Counted from the first letter of the stretch, positions 9,622-19,280 are shown. The stretch is DNA of 50,334 nucleotides from Bacteroidota bacterium (GCA_018266935.1 JAFDZL010000443.1:1-50334); one strand, 5' to 3'. The notes: generated from the sequence alone by a model not told the origin. Made by a program: numbers and translations.

Positions 9622-11163
9622 TCACCCCGCCCAGCCCTCTCTATCCAAACTCCTGAAATGTATGGCTTCGGCCAAGTGTTCCAGCTTGATCTCATCGCTT
9701 CCGGCCAGGTCGGCTATAGTGCGCGATACTTTCAAAATGCGGTCGTAAGCACGGGCACTGAGGCCCAGTTTTTCCATCGCTTTTTTGAGCAGGGTTTGCC
9801 CGGCGGCGTTGATCTTGCAGATATCGCGCACCAGTTGCGGGCTCATCTGCGCGTTGGCGTGCAGTTCTGGCTTGTTGCCAAAACGCTCAGTCTGCCGATC
9901 CCGCGCCTGTATTACCCGTTCGCGGACAGCTTCGCTTTGCTCGGCGATGCGGTCGGACGCGAGCTCCGAGAAATTAACCGGCGTCACTTCTACGTGCAGG
10001 TCGATGCGGTCAAGTAGCGGACCGGATATTTTTGCTAAATATTTCTGCACCGCGCCGGGCGGACAGGTACATTCTTTTTCCGGGTGGTTATAATAACCGC
10101 AGGGGCATGGGTTCATACTCGCGATCAGCATTACGTTCGCCGGGTAGTCAACAGTTAATTTGGCCCGGGAAACCGTTATCCGGCGTTCCTCCAGCGGCTG
10201 TCGCATTACCTCAAGCACGCTTCTTTTGAACTCTGGAAGCTCATCGAGAAAAAGCACACCATTGTGCGCCAACGATATTTCGCCCGGCTGCGGGTTGCTG
10301 CCGCCGCCGACCAAAGCAACGTCGCTTATGGTATGATGCGGTGACCGGAACGGTCTTACCGTAACCAGCGCGTCCCTGACCGACAATTTACCTGCAACAG
10401 AATGTATCTTGGTTGTTTCGAGCGATTCGTGCAACGTTAACGGCGGCAGAATGGAGGGCAGCCTTCGCGCCAGCATCGTTTTCCCGGCGCCGGGCGGACC
10501 GATCAATATTACATTATGCCCGCCTGCGGCGGCTATTTCCAAAGCACGCTTGATATTTTCCTGCCCCTTTACTTCGCTGAAATCGCTGTCGTAATTGCTC
10601 AGGCTATTGAAGAATTCTTCACGGGTGTTGACGACCTCGGGCTTTAGTTGCACATCGCCATTGAAAAAGCCGGCCAGTTCCCTGATGTTTTCAACGCCAT
10701 AGACTTCCAGATCGTTTACAATGGCTGCTTCGCGGGCGTTTTGTTTGGGCAGGATAAAACCTTTGAAGCCATCTTTCCTGGCTTGAATTGAAATTGACAA
10801 AGCGCCTTTTATGGGCTGCAGACTTCCGTCTAATGAAAGTTCGCCCATAATTACATATTTGTCTAACTTTTCCGACTCAATTTGGCCGGAGGCAGCCAGG
10901 ATGGCGGCGGCGATCGTAAGGTCATAAGATGAACCTTCCTTTTTGATATCGGCGGGCGCCATATTTACGATGATCCGCTGACGCGGCATACGAAAACCAT
11001 TAGTTACCAGGGCCGATTCAATCCTTTGCCAGGATTCGCGCACCGCATTATCCGGCAAACCGACGATAGCATAATAAATATTTCCGCCACTGATATTTAC
11101 CTCAACGGTAATTGTCATGGCTTGTATCCCGTAAACCGCGCTTCCAAAAGTTTTAACCAGCAC
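9622..11163 (-). CDS. yifB: YifB/ComM family Mg-chelatase-like AAA+ ATPase
   Basis: A 513-residue protein, the usual length for this family. Residues 1-170 form the ChlI-type N-terminal domain (FGSAVYGIQAMTITVEVN). An AAA+ module follows with Walker A GPPGAGKT at 222-229, Walker B in GVLFLDELPEF, and a Cys-rich loop (NPCPCGYYNHPEKECTCPPG) typical of the family. The C-terminal Mg_chelatase_C helical domain ends the protein. ComM of gamma-proteobacteria is a helicase aiding branch migration of incoming DNA during natural transformation; whether this one does so is inference. The neighbouring BRO remnant is not functionally linked. Confidence 0.95.
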   Translation of the reverse strand: MLVKTFGSAVYGIQAMTITVEVNISGGNIYYAIVGLPDNAVRESWQRIESALVTNGFRMPRQRIIVNMAPADIKKEGSSYDLTIAAAILAASGQIESEKLDKYVIMGELSLDGSLQPIKGALSISIQARKDGFKGFILPKQNAREAAIVNDLEVYGVENIRELAGFFNGDVQLKPEVVNTREEFFNSLSNYDSDFSEVKGQENIKRALEIAAAGGHNVILIGPPGAGKTMLARRLPSILPPLTLHESLETTKIHSVAGKLSVRDALVTVRPFRSPHHTISDVALVGGGSNPQPGEISLAHNGVLFLDELPEFKRSVLEVMRQPLEERRITVSRAKLTVDYPANVMLIASMNPCPCGYYNHPEKECTCPPGAVQKYLAKISGPLLDRIDLHVEVTPVNFSELASDRIAEQSEAVRERVIQARDRQTERFGNKPELHANAQMSPQLVRDICKINAAGQTLLKKAMEKLGLSARAYDRILKVSRTIADLAGSDEIKLEHLAEAIHFRSLDREGWAG

Positions 11164-11220
11164 CTGTGATAAAGTTAATCAGGGTGAAAGATAGAGAATT
11201 TTGGCTGCGATAAAAAACCG

Positions 11221-11559
11221 CTATTTCAGGAAATCTCCGTCTATGATCAACAGTTTTACATTTTCCTTGGTGACTGAGCGATGCGAACTTAATTCATCGG
11301 ATACGATATAGGTCATCCCCTTTGTCAGGGTAAATGCTCCACCATCTTCCATCTCGCTCACCAACTCGCCTTCAAGACAATGCACGATATGCCCTTTCCG
11401 GCACCAATGGTCGGCAATGTAGCCTGCCGAATATTCCACTATCCTGACACGCAGCCCCGGGTATTGCAACGTTCGCCACAGTGCTTCGCCCGAATCACCA
11501 GGATGAACAGTCGGCTTGATCTGCGACCAGTCAATGGTCTGAAATTGTATATCGCCCAT
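11221..11559 (-). CDS. DHCW-motif cupin-fold protein
   Basis: A 112-residue single-domain cupin. Visible features are the conserved block ADHWCRKGHIVHCLEGEL, with His/Cys residues that may bind a metal, and the second cupin strand GMTYIVSDELSSHRS. Proteins of this size and motif are annotated as DHCW-motif cupin-fold proteins; their substrate is unknown. It starts 12 bases before the stop of the upstream small membrane protein, so the two are probably co-transcribed. Confidence 0.8.
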   Translation of the reverse strand: MGDIQFQTIDWSQIKPTVHPGDSGEALWRTLQYPGLRVRIVEYSAGYIADHWCRKGHIVHCLEGELVSEMEDGGAFTLTKGMTYIVSDELSSHRSVTKENVKLLIIDGDFLK

Positions 11560-11571
11560 ATTTTTGCGGAA

Positions 11572-11955
11572 TTACCTCACCGTAAAGATAAGGAAACCGC
11601 AGATGAGGATGACATGTAACAGCACCACAAAGGCCAGCAAGTTGCGGCTGTGCCGGCTGATTATGGTCAGACGCTGATCGACCCGCCTGAGTAACCTGTT
11701 ATTGAGGAAAATGAAATGGTTAAGAATCAACAGTATTCCCATCGCCAGCAATATTCCGATATGCATGGCCGGATTTACTGACATAAACCCTGCATGAAGC
11801 AAAATATCAATAGCAAGCAAAATACCGGTAAGCAGTAAGATCATTAAGAAGCTGGCGTTGAACAGCGCCTTGCTTTGCGATACTTTGCCCTGACCGAAGT
11901 TTCTGAACGTCCACCTGTAAAACGTTACATAAATGGACTGATAAGCGCGTAACAT
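11572..11955 (-). CDS. Small three-helix membrane protein
   Basis: A 127-residue protein with three predicted membrane helices: about 33-55 (LMILLLTGILLAIDILL), 66-84 (IGILLAMGILLILNHFIF) and 108-125 (LLAFVVLLHVILICGFLIF). The loops are basic and there is no signal peptide. I do not recognise a family. It lies just upstream of the cupin gene on the same strand. Confidence 0.75.
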   Translation of the reverse strand: MLRAYQSIYVTFYRWTFRNFGQGKVSQSKALFNASFLMILLLTGILLAIDILLHAGFMSVNPAMHIGILLAMGILLILNHFIFLNNRLLRRVDQRLTIISRHSRNLLAFVVLLHVILICGFLIFTVR

Positions 11956-12066
11956 GACTGAAAGTGTTTAAGGTTTGTTTATACCTCTTAAACGTTCAGC
12001 GCCAGTTATTTGGTGTGGTTAATTACCTCAAAATGATATGCGAAAAGCACCGGTTTTTTGCGCTGC

Positions 12067-13653
12067 TTAATTACCCTTAACCAGGTCAAATTCAGCAAGT
12101 AAGTTAACATTGGGATCGAGTACCACCGATGCCGGCGCGTTTGCCGATGGCAGCTGATAAGTTGAGAATTTATCCTTAATGTCTATTTTATGAATCACGC
12201 CATCAATAGAAACATCCAGCGTACATTCATACACTTCATTTTGAATTTGTCCGATTTCCAGGTTTACAACCTTTTCGCCCGGGTCATAGCGCCATTTTAC
12301 CGACAAATGCGGGTGCCCGGGTGTATAAACCCATTGTTTGAAAAATTGTGTGAGGTCCATGCCGCTTGCGTTCTGCATTTCGGCTTGCAGATCGGCGGTA
12401 CTGGCATTGCCGCCATCGTATTTTGCATAGTAGCTTCGGATGCCGTTCCAGAACGCTTCTTCGCCAAGTTTTTTGCGCAGCATGTGTAATACCCAGCCGC
12501 CTTTCTGGTAACTGTTGGCATTCAGCAACTGCATAAAATTGTCTTTCACCGCCGTATCAACAACAGGTGTGAAGCGTTGCTTCTCGAAGTCGAAAACGGC
12601 CTTCCTGTCGTCTGTCAACCGTTGCTTCAGGATATCTTCCCCGTATTTGTTTTCAAGATACACGTTGGTCATGTATGTGGCAAAGCCTTCGCTCAGCCAT
12701 AGATGCGCAAAGCTGGTTTCGCTGGCCGCGTCGCCAAACCACTGGTGCGCTATCTCGTGTGCCATCAGTTCCTCGATGCTTTTATCGCCAACCGAGTTCT
12801 CGAAATAAAAAATACAGCTGGCATTCTCCATCCCGCCAAAAATGGTTTTAGACTGCACATTGGCCAGCTTCTCGTAAGCAAAAGGACCGATCTTACCGAT
12901 GTAATATGCCAGTATCTCTTTTGCTACCGAATAACTGCCGAAGCCTACTTCCTTATTTTCGGGGAAGACGTAGGTATATACAGGTATCTTATCGACATCG
13001 CCGGTATGATCGATGGCAAAATCAGCCACACCGATCACTATCACCTTGGTTGGCAGCGGTGCCGATTCTTTCCAATGCGTCTCTTTCATCCCGCCCGACA
13101 CCGTGGTCTCGCTGATTTTTGCCCCATTGGAAACTACCTGGTAGTGGCTTGGAGCGACAACGGTGAAATCGACGGTGGCTTTATCCGCGATATTGTCAAC
13201 ACAGGGCAGCCAGTTATGGGCGCGGTTTGGCCAATTGTCGCCAAAAAATGTGCGGTGACCGAATTTGTTGGTGGATATGATCAATCCATCAGCCGGGATA
13301 CCCTGGTAGGATATGCTATAAGTTTGCCTGGTGCCTGCGCGACCGGAGCTTTTTATTACTATCCTATCATTATATTGTTTAAACTTAACCTGGCCGCTCT
13401 TATCTGCGACGGCGCTTACGGTCATACCCTTGCCCGTATTGTTCTGCTTTACCAAATCAAACGCCACTGAATCGGTCCTTTTGAGAAACCTAACGGAAAT
13501 ATCTGCCTTGCCCCGGATAACATTGTCCTTATCGTTCAAACGGATATTGAACCCATAATGCTGCACATCGATTGCAGAGCCGGGAACTTGTGCCTTGGCC
13601 GAAAAGAAGCCGATCGAAATAGCTATCAGCAGGATCGAGTTTTTCTTAAGCAT
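12067..13653 (-). CDS. M1 family zinc metallopeptidase
   Basis: A 528-residue exported aminopeptidase-like enzyme with a signal peptide at residues 1-21 (FFSAKAQ). The exopeptidase motif GGMEN is at 273-277 and the zinc site HEIAH at 299-303, with the third ligand Glu322 18 residues on (LSEGFATYM). This is the complete M1 zinc and catalytic set. The protein is shorter than full-length M1 enzymes (about 850 residues): the large C-terminal helical domain is absent, as in many periplasmic Bacteroidota members. It probably trims N-terminal residues from peptides in the periplasm. It is followed by an isolated spacer of about 110 bases. Confidence 0.93.
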   Translation of the reverse strand: MLKKNSILLIAISIGFFSAKAQVPGSAIDVQHYGFNIRLNDKDNVIRGKADISVRFLKRTDSVAFDLVKQNNTGKGMTVSAVADKSGQVKFKQYNDRIVIKSSGRAGTRQTYSISYQGIPADGLIISTNKFGHRTFFGDNWPNRAHNWLPCVDNIADKATVDFTVVAPSHYQVVSNGAKISETTVSGGMKETHWKESAPLPTKVIVIGVADFAIDHTGDVDKIPVYTYVFPENKEVGFGSYSVAKEILAYYIGKIGPFAYEKLANVQSKTIFGGMENASCIFYFENSVGDKSIEELMAHEIAHQWFGDAASETSFAHLWLSEGFATYMTNVYLENKYGEDILKQRLTDDRKAVFDFEKQRFTPVVDTAVKDNFMQLLNANSYQKGGWVLHMLRKKLGEEAFWNGIRSYYAKYDGGNASTADLQAEMQNASGMDLTQFFKQWVYTPGHPHLSVKWRYDPGEKVVNLEIGQIQNEVYECTLDVSIDGVIHKIDIKDKFSTYQLPSANAPASVVLDPNVNLLAEFDLVKGN

Positions 13654-13683
13654 ATGTTTTTATGTTGCAAAGTCTTATCTGTA

Positions 13684-15396
13684 TTATTTTATTCGCTTCA
13701 GTTCTACTTCGTTCCCGGTAGATGCCAGTTCATAAAGCTGCACCCGGTTCAGGGTGTCGGTTAGTGAAAAGCTGAGTTTGAAGTCCTGCCCGCTTTTGCG
13801 CGTGCCGCTTATGATAAAAGGCAAGCCCGAGCCATTATACCTGATTTGTTTAAGGTGCATCGGCAAAGAGTTGGTCACTTTAACGTCTCCTTCCAAAACC
13901 CTTATCTCATTGACATCGGCCGGCCAGCCGGTGTTAGACAAGTATATGCGCACGTCTTCGGGACCGCCGTAATTCTGGGCATATTGCAGTTTTATATTTG
14001 GCATAAAATATGACTCTATTTTTCTTATGCCGTATTGAATATCCCCGATCTTTATACCAACCGTATCCGACGATCCGATCTGCCCGGACTTGACAGCTTG
14101 TTCCAGGGACGTTTTGCTATAGGTATAATGCTGCAGCGTGGCTTTGCTGTCGTTATACTGATCTTCAATGCTTCTTTGCGAGACATCATCGTAGCTGTTC
14201 ACCGATACAATTTTTGAGAAGGTGATGGAAGCCGGGCTCACCTTATCGACCTTTAAGTAGACCTCCACATCGCTTGAATTCATATAAGGATCTTTTGAAA
14301 TCCTGATCAGTTGAAAGACGGAGTTAGTGTCTACACTACTTAATTTTTCTACGAGCGCATCCGCGTTTTTTTGTTCCTTTTTCTTAAATGTATAGTGCTC
14401 GTACTGCTCTGCACCAAAATTGCCCAGTAAATAAAGGCTCAATAATACCGGCAACAGGAAGAAATAAGAAGCGCCGCGTACGCCGGTTCTTTTTTCCCTG
14501 ACCACCACGGTATTGCTGAAGCGATCGTGCCAGCCGCTGGCGCTGAAAAACGAAAACGCTTCAAAAGGTATAAACCTGCTAAAGGTTCGACCCGTTATAG
14601 TACCAAAACCCGGCTTTTCACCGTCCCTGGTAAGCACGCGCGATTCCGTCAGCAATTTGGCCGGGGTGGCGCCGAACAGGCTTTCAAAGAAGATGTAATA
14701 GACCAGGCGGTAGAGGCCCAGTAAGATCGCAAGCGTCAGACGTTCGCCCAAAATTGAGGCTATCTGATTCAAATGCAGCCTTAGCGACTCGATACTTGCC
14801 AGCATGTAGATGTTGACCGAAAAGATCAGCATACACAAAAGCGTATCCACTACCAGGTGGAACAGGCGCTGCCACAAACTATCGGGAATGAGCACTTCCA
14901 TCGTCGTATCGCCGTATTCAACGTGCTCAACATCGGGCGCTTTTTCTTCCTTAAATTGCTTCAATATCCACCACGATAGCAGGAACCAGCCCGCGTCGAT
15001 GAGCATGTAAATGATGCCCCACATTACGCCGTTGGTTCTTACGATATCGGGTATCCTTCCGAGAAGCGAAACAAGATAAACCAGGATGAAATATGTTTTT
15101 GATATTATGATGAGCGAAAAAACAAAACGGATAAGCCGCGATTCGCGGTATTGGGATGTTACATACAATATCGCTCCGATGAGCAACAGAATATAGGCTG
15201 CCAGAACCATGCCATTCATGTCGAATACATGCAGGTATTCATTTCGTAACCAAACCAGGTAAACGGAGTTTCCGATATCCCTGAGCACTACGGTATACCA
15301 ATGGTCGTTGCCTCCAGGCCATATTGAAAAGAAGCCCAGGATTGCGGTAAGAAACGCGACAATTGTAATTTTTTTATGATCGGCTGGTTTTGGCAT
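13684..15396 (-). CDS. RDD family membrane protein
   Basis: A 570-residue integral membrane protein. The N-terminal third has several hydrophobic helices (about 14-30, 60-78, 90-112 and 130-150). The RDD-like domain lies at about 170-310, ending in a conserved amphipathic stretch (SRFIPFEAFSFFSASGWHDR) and a basic loop. Another helix near 315-335 precedes a large soluble, probably extracytoplasmic C-terminal region. Function is unknown; RDD proteins have been linked to ion or solute transport. It lies between the ffh terminator and the M1 peptidase gene. Confidence 0.8.
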   Translation of the reverse strand: MPKPADHKKITIVAFLTAILGFFSIWPGGNDHWYTVVLRDIGNSVYLVWLRNEYLHVFDMNGMVLAAYILLLIGAILYVTSQYRESRLIRFVFSLIIISKTYFILVYLVSLLGRIPDIVRTNGVMWGIIYMLIDAGWFLLSWWILKQFKEEKAPDVEHVEYGDTTMEVLIPDSLWQRLFHLVVDTLLCMLIFSVNIYMLASIESLRLHLNQIASILGERLTLAILLGLYRLVYYIFFESLFGATPAKLLTESRVLTRDGEKPGFGTITGRTFSRFIPFEAFSFFSASGWHDRFSNTVVVREKRTGVRGASYFFLLPVLLSLYLLGNFGAEQYEHYTFKKKEQKNADALVEKLSSVDTNSVFQLIRISKDPYMNSSDVEVYLKVDKVSPASITFSKIVSVNSYDDVSQRSIEDQYNDSKATLQHYTYSKTSLEQAVKSGQIGSSDTVGIKIGDIQYGIRKIESYFMPNIKLQYAQNYGGPEDVRIYLSNTGWPADVNEIRVLEGDVKVTNSLPMHLKQIRYNGSGLPFIISGTRKSGQDFKLSFSLTDTLNRVQLYELASTGNEVELKRIK

Positions 15397-15415
15397 TTAA
15401 GGTCTTGTATTTCAA

Positions 15416-15454
15416 AAATAATAAAAAGGCCGTTACATCTTCAATGCAACGGCC
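15416..15454 (-). terminator. Intrinsic terminator of ffh
   Basis: Read on the minus strand, an 11-bp stem (GGCCGTTGCAT with ATGTAACGGCC, one G-T pair) with a 5-base loop is followed by TTTTTATTATTTTT. It starts 22 bases after the ffh stop codon and 20 bases before the RDD gene start, so it separates the two genes. Confidence 0.92.
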
Positions 15455-15475
15455 CTTTAAAATTTTACGTGATCA

Positions 15476-16801
15476 TTATCTCGGCATGCGGCGCATCATA
15501 TTGGCCATGGCCGCCGGGTTGCTCATCTGCTTCATTACCTTACGCATATCCTCAAATTGCTTGATGAGACGGTTCACTTCATTGATGTTGGTTCCTGAGC
15601 CTTTGGCTATGCGATTCCTGCGGCTTTGATTAATGGAGTCCGGGTTCTCTTTTTCATACGGCGTCATCGACTGAATAATGGCCTCGATGTTTTTGAACGC
15701 GTTATCGTCGATCTCGACATCCTTCATCATTTTACCTACACCAGGTATCATGCCCATCAGATCCTTCATGTTACCCATCTTTTTGATCTGCTGTATCTGA
15801 CCGTAGAAATCGTTAAAATCGAACTTGTTCTTGCGGATCTTCTTTTGCAGTTCGGCAGCTTCTTTTTCGTCGAATTGCTGCTGTGCGCGCTCCACCAGCG
15901 AGATCACATCGCCCATGCCCAGGATACGCGAGGCCATACGGTCGGGATGGAACACATCCAGCGCTTCCATTTTCTCGCCCGTGCCGATGAACTTGATCGG
16001 CTTATCGACCACCGATTTGATCGACAGCGCCGCACCGCCGCGGGTATCGCCGTCGAGCTTGGTGAGCACCACGCCCGTAAAGTCAAGACGATCGTTAAAC
16101 ACTTTAGCCGTATTCACCGCATCCTGGCCGGTCATGGCATCCACCACGAACAATATCTCGTTCGGATTAGTCGCCGCCTTTACCTGCTCTATTTCTTTCA
16201 TCATCGCCTCGTCGATCGATAAACGGCCTGCAGTGTCTATGATGACCACATTATTGCCTTGCTGTTTGGCCAAAGCAATGCCTTCTTTGGCTATCCCGAT
16301 GGGGTCCTTCGATTCCAGGTTGGCGTAAACCGGGATGCCGATCTGTTCGCCTAAAACTTTCAGCTGGTCAATAGCGGCGGGGCGGTAAACGTCGCCGGCT
16401 ACCAACAATGGTTTTTTGTGCTTTTGTGTTTTTAAGAAATTAGCCAGTTTACCGCTAAACGTGGTTTTACCGGCACCGTTCAAACCGGCAATCAGGATTA
16501 TGGTGGGGGACGCGGACAAGTCCAGTTCCGACGCGCTTCCGCCCATCAGGGCGGCAAGCTCGTCGTTCATGATCTTGGTGAGCAATTGCCCGGGCGAAAT
16601 GGCGGTAAGCACATTCGAACCCAAAGCCTTTTGCTTCACATCATCAGTAAATGTTTTGGCGGTTTTATAGTTAACATCGGCGTCCAGGAGGGCCTTGCGG
16701 ATCTCCTTCATGGTCTCGGCCACGTTGATCTCAGTGATCGTTCCCTGCCCCTTCAGGACCTTAAACGCCCTGTCTAATTTATCGGAAAGATTTTCAAACA
16801 T
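15476..16801 (-). CDS. ffh: Signal recognition particle protein Ffh
   Basis: A 441-residue SRP54-type GTPase. The N domain is residues 1-~90. The G domain has G1 GLNGAGKTT at 106-114, G3 DTAGR at 189-193 and G4 TKLD at 247-250 followed by GDTRGGAAL. The M domain, from about 300 to the end, is methionine-rich and closes with MMRRMPR. It binds 4.5S/SRP RNA and nascent signal sequences and docks with FtsY at the inner membrane. No SRP RNA gene was recognised nearby. A TAACTTTG box lies 26 bases before the start and a strong terminator follows, so the gene looks monocistronic. Confidence 0.98.
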   Translation of the reverse strand: MFENLSDKLDRAFKVLKGQGTITEINVAETMKEIRKALLDADVNYKTAKTFTDDVKQKALGSNVLTAISPGQLLTKIMNDELAALMGGSASELDLSASPTIILIAGLNGAGKTTFSGKLANFLKTQKHKKPLLVAGDVYRPAAIDQLKVLGEQIGIPVYANLESKDPIGIAKEGIALAKQQGNNVVIIDTAGRLSIDEAMMKEIEQVKAATNPNEILFVVDAMTGQDAVNTAKVFNDRLDFTGVVLTKLDGDTRGGAALSIKSVVDKPIKFIGTGEKMEALDVFHPDRMASRILGMGDVISLVERAQQQFDEKEAAELQKKIRKNKFDFNDFYGQIQQIKKMGNMKDLMGMIPGVGKMMKDVEIDDNAFKNIEAIIQSMTPYEKENPDSINQSRRNRIAKGSGTNINEVNRLIKQFEDMRKVMKQMSNPAAMANMMRRMPR

Positions 16802-16826
16802 CCTCTTTGTAACACAATTAAGGCTG

Positions 16827-16834
16827 CAAAGTTA
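16827..16834 (-). promoter_or_regulatory. Candidate -7 box (TAACTTTG) of ffh
   Basis: An exact match to the Bacteroidota TAnnTTTG -7 element on the minus strand, 25 bases before the ffh ATG. I do not see a convincing TTTG -33 element at the usual spacing. Confidence 0.55.
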
Positions 16835-16862
16835 AGATTTTGATGTGATTTAAAGAGAATTA

Positions 16863-17279
16863 CTATCTGCCCAGCCAAACCTTCCTGTAAAAATATCTGC
16901 CTCCGGGGTCAGTAGTGCTGCCGGTTAGCGTGATGTACTTGTAGGGATTAGAAGGCTTTGGATAAAACACTACTGTATTGTATAAAAAGGCCGCCATAGA
17001 TATCGTTGTATCACTTGTAATAGTAAAGTTCGACGTATCGATGCTGTTGCCTTCTTTAAGGTAGCATTTGCCCGCCGGGCTGAACTCGAGATAATCGCCT
17101 GCCTGACCGTTGTAAACCGAAGAGCCCGGAGGCAGCGCGGCGCCATTCCAGGCTGAATCTTTCAGCATATTCCACTTACCATAGATGTTCAGGGGGTAAA
17201 CCGGCGTGTTGCCATTCTTTTTGCAGCCAAAAAGCGCAATCCCGATAATGGCCAAAATCAGTAAATAAAAAGATTTCAT
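16863..17279 (-). CDS. Lipocalin-like lipoprotein
   Basis: A 138-residue lipoprotein with lipobox Cys19 (GIALFGC, then KKNG). The mature part begins with YGKWNMLKDSAWN, the GxW-type start of small lipocalin-like domains common in Bacteroidota. It continues as alternating short beta strands (GDYLEFSPAGKCYLKEG). It probably folds as a small beta barrel at the periplasmic face or surface; ligand unknown. Its start is 83 bases before the stop of the upstream DUF3078 gene on the same strand. Confidence 0.75.
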   Translation of the reverse strand: MKSFYLLILAIIGIALFGCKKNGNTPVYPLNIYGKWNMLKDSAWNGAALPPGSSVYNGQAGDYLEFSPAGKCYLKEGNSIDTSNFTITSDTTISMAAFLYNTVVFYPKPSNPYKYITLTGSTTDPGGRYFYRKVWLGR

Positions 17280-17362
17280 GCCTCGAAAAAGTTTATTAAT
17301 CTAATATACGCAACGAGTCAGCGTAACGCAACAGCAGGAATTTAAAAATGTTTTACCTGGGG

Positions 17363-18367
17363 CTAAGGGAAGGTATAAGCCACCCCCATGGAAATGCCTT
17401 CCGTGGCCTGCGGGGCCTTGGCGGTGTTTTTGTCGTACAGGAAGGTACCGTTCATGCTCACATTTACCAGTCTGTTCACCTTGGCGGTCAGCGTGGCATC
17501 AATACGGTGTGTAATGTAAGCAAGTGGCTGTACATAGGGTATAAATACGGCATAACGAGCGGTTAGGTGCAGGTTTTTGGCAATATCCTTATCCACTGTG
17601 CCCACACCCTGAACGGCCAGCTGATTGTAAAATGTATGCCCGGGTTTCACGCCATAGTTTTGGGGCAGGTTTTTGTAAATGTTGGTGTCCAGCAAGAATG
17701 TCTGCTTCGCCGTACCGGTGCCTATCCGCAGATCGTAAAACTTGTTCGGCTTGTATTCGAAACCAACGGATTCCGTCAGGTAACCCGGCGCCATAAAGTT
17801 AGAGATAATAAGCCCCTGGGGTACGGGATTACCGCTGAGGTCGGTGTAGGTGTAGCCGGCCGCAAACTGCGACTCGAAACTTAACGAACCGAAGAAATAC
17901 CATTTTTTGGATATTTGGGTTGCTATCTTGTTATCCAGGAAGATGCGGTCGTTCGTTTTGCGCGACCCCTGGCCTTTGGTAGCAGCTATACCATAAAGCA
18001 GGTTTGTTTCGGTAGTATAATTCAGCGGTGATTTGTTGTATTCAGCCTTGAAGTCAAAATTCGAGCCTAATGCCACCGCGCTTACCCCGCCGGCGCTCCA
18101 GTTGTTGGTAAAAGCGGCCTGGTTAAAATTCAGCCCAAAGATCATGCTCTTGCGCCAATAGCTTACTTTATAATCCAGCAATTCGACGGGTATCAGTTGC
18201 TCGCTGATCTGCACCGGGCGCTGGCGCACGGGTAAGGGGTTTTTTCCGGGATCGATGCGGTATTTATTGAGCAGACTGGTGTCGGCCTTGAGGGTATCGG
18301 GTTTTTGAGCGAAGGCCGAAGCGGCCAAAAGAACAGCAAGAATTAACCCAAGACCAGTTTTTAACAT
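17363..18367 (-). CDS. DUF3078 domain outer-membrane protein
   Basis: A 334-residue exported protein with a signal peptide at residues 1-20 (ASAFA, then Q). The DUF3078 region is recognised from YWRKSMIFGLNFNQAAFTNN, the Gly/Trp-Ser motif (WSAGG), and amphipathic strands through to a terminal aromatic residue (GVAYTFP). The strand pattern and final Phe suggest a small outer-membrane barrel. The role is unknown, but the family is confined largely to Bacteroidota. Two small hairpins lie upstream (18395-18456). Confidence 0.85.
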   Translation of the reverse strand: MLKTGLGLILAVLLAASAFAQKPDTLKADTSLLNKYRIDPGKNPLPVRQRPVQISEQLIPVELLDYKVSYWRKSMIFGLNFNQAAFTNNWSAGGVSAVALGSNFDFKAEYNKSPLNYTTETNLLYGIAATKGQGSRKTNDRIFLDNKIATQISKKWYFFGSLSFESQFAAGYTYTDLSGNPVPQGLIISNFMAPGYLTESVGFEYKPNKFYDLRIGTGTAKQTFLLDTNIYKNLPQNYGVKPGHTFYNQLAVQGVGTVDKDIAKNLHLTARYAVFIPYVQPLAYITHRIDATLTAKVNRLVNVSMNGTFLYDKNTAKAPQATEGISMGVAYTFP

Positions 18368-18441
18368 AGCGCTGCAAATTAACGCAAAAGCCGCGGGTTT
18401 TTAAAAGAAACCCATCATATAACAGGATATGCCAGGATTTG

Positions 18442-18456
18442 TTGTCCGGCGGACAA
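18442..18456. repeat. 15-bp palindrome in intergenic spacer
   Basis: TTGTCCG-G-CGGACAA, perfect 7-bp arms, 12 bases after the stop of the CarboxypepD_reg-like gene (minus strand). A weaker hairpin (GGGTTT/AAACCC) lies at 18395-18413. Neither is followed by a clear T-run on the minus strand, so this may be a weak terminator or a binding site. Confidence 0.4.
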
Positions 18457-18467
18457 TTATTTCCGTT

Positions 18468-19271
18468 TCAACTTTGCGGCTTTTTGAGAGGTTGCTGCGA
18501 CAGCGCCTTTCTATTGCGAAGGTATCTTCTCAGGCTGGTTTTAACATAATTGATGAACTCGTATTCGGTATAATTGGTCACTAAGTAATAGCTCGGGCGA
18601 TATTTTTTCATAAAGTCAGACAGCTCCTCGCCCTTCAGCCTGGTAATATTGCCTACATAACTTTTATTGAACCGGTAGTCTATTACATTTTGCATGTAGT
18701 CCTCCTGGATGTCGTCCCGCACACGGGCTGCATCTTTTCCCTCCCTGCTTACCGATGCCCAGATAGCGTCAAGGTTGATGCCGGCCCCACCACCGGGTAC
18801 TGTACTAAACGCGTCGGGATTTAAACGCGGACTATAAACTTTACTATATTCTTTCTTAACGGCAGCCAGCTTTTGAAACGGCGTGTGCAGCGAATCGAGG
18901 ATGGTCACCTCATGCAGCATAATGGCGTTTCGTTTCATGTACACAATAGTGCTGGACAAGCTGGTTACGATCAGCGTATCGGCATGAAAATCCTCTTTGG
19001 TAAAAACCAGCTTATCGCCCAATTGGGCGTCTATTCTGAATTCGCCTTTCAGGGTATTGTACCAGGTGCGGCGCGTATTTAAATTCTGGATTATGACGTG
19101 GGCCAGGCGGTCCTTGGTGTCCGTCTCAAGTACTATCCCTTCAAAATTTCCCGTAGGCGGCAAAGTCGTCTTATCTTGCGCAAAACCAGAAAGGCATTTC
19201 AAAACAAAAAACAACAGCAGTGCCGGCTTCATGATCATTTGCAAACCATGCTCTTTGCTGTGTCTTGTCAT
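18468..19271 (-). CDS. Secreted CarboxypepD_reg-like domain protein
   Basis: Up to 267 residues. The true start is more likely an internal Met at about 19238 or 19232, because the hydrophobic signal stretch (KPALLLFFVLKCLSGFA, then Q) begins there. The mature N-terminus is a carboxypeptidase-regulatory-like beta-sandwich (NFEGIVLETDTKDRLAHVIIQN, GEFRIDAQLGDKLVF, then a VTSLSSTIVYMKR strand). The rest is a charged helical region of unknown function (FMKKYRPSYYLVTNYTEYEFINYV). Such stand-alone proteins are typical of Bacteroidota cell envelopes. It starts 9 bases after the LysM glucosaminidase stop and is probably co-transcribed. Confidence 0.78.
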   Translation of the reverse strand: MTRHSKEHGLQMIMKPALLLFFVLKCLSGFAQDKTTLPPTGNFEGIVLETDTKDRLAHVIIQNLNTRRTWYNTLKGEFRIDAQLGDKLVFTKEDFHADTLIVTSLSSTIVYMKRNAIMLHEVTILDSLHTPFQKLAAVKKEYSKVYSPRLNPDAFSTVPGGGAGINLDAIWASVSREGKDAARVRDDIQEDYMQNVIDYRFNKSYVGNITRLKGEELSDFMKKYRPSYYLVTNYTEYEFINYVKTSLRRYLRNRKALSQQPLKKPQS

Positions 19272-19280
19272 CTTTTTTCG

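Noticed and set aside
12703..13470. 255-residue plus-strand frame
   Set aside because: Lies fully antisense to the M1 peptidase, whose catalytic motifs are intact; no recognisable domain.
15626..16328. Two overlapping plus-strand frames (198 and 167 residues)
   Set aside because: Antisense to ffh, which is complete and conserved.
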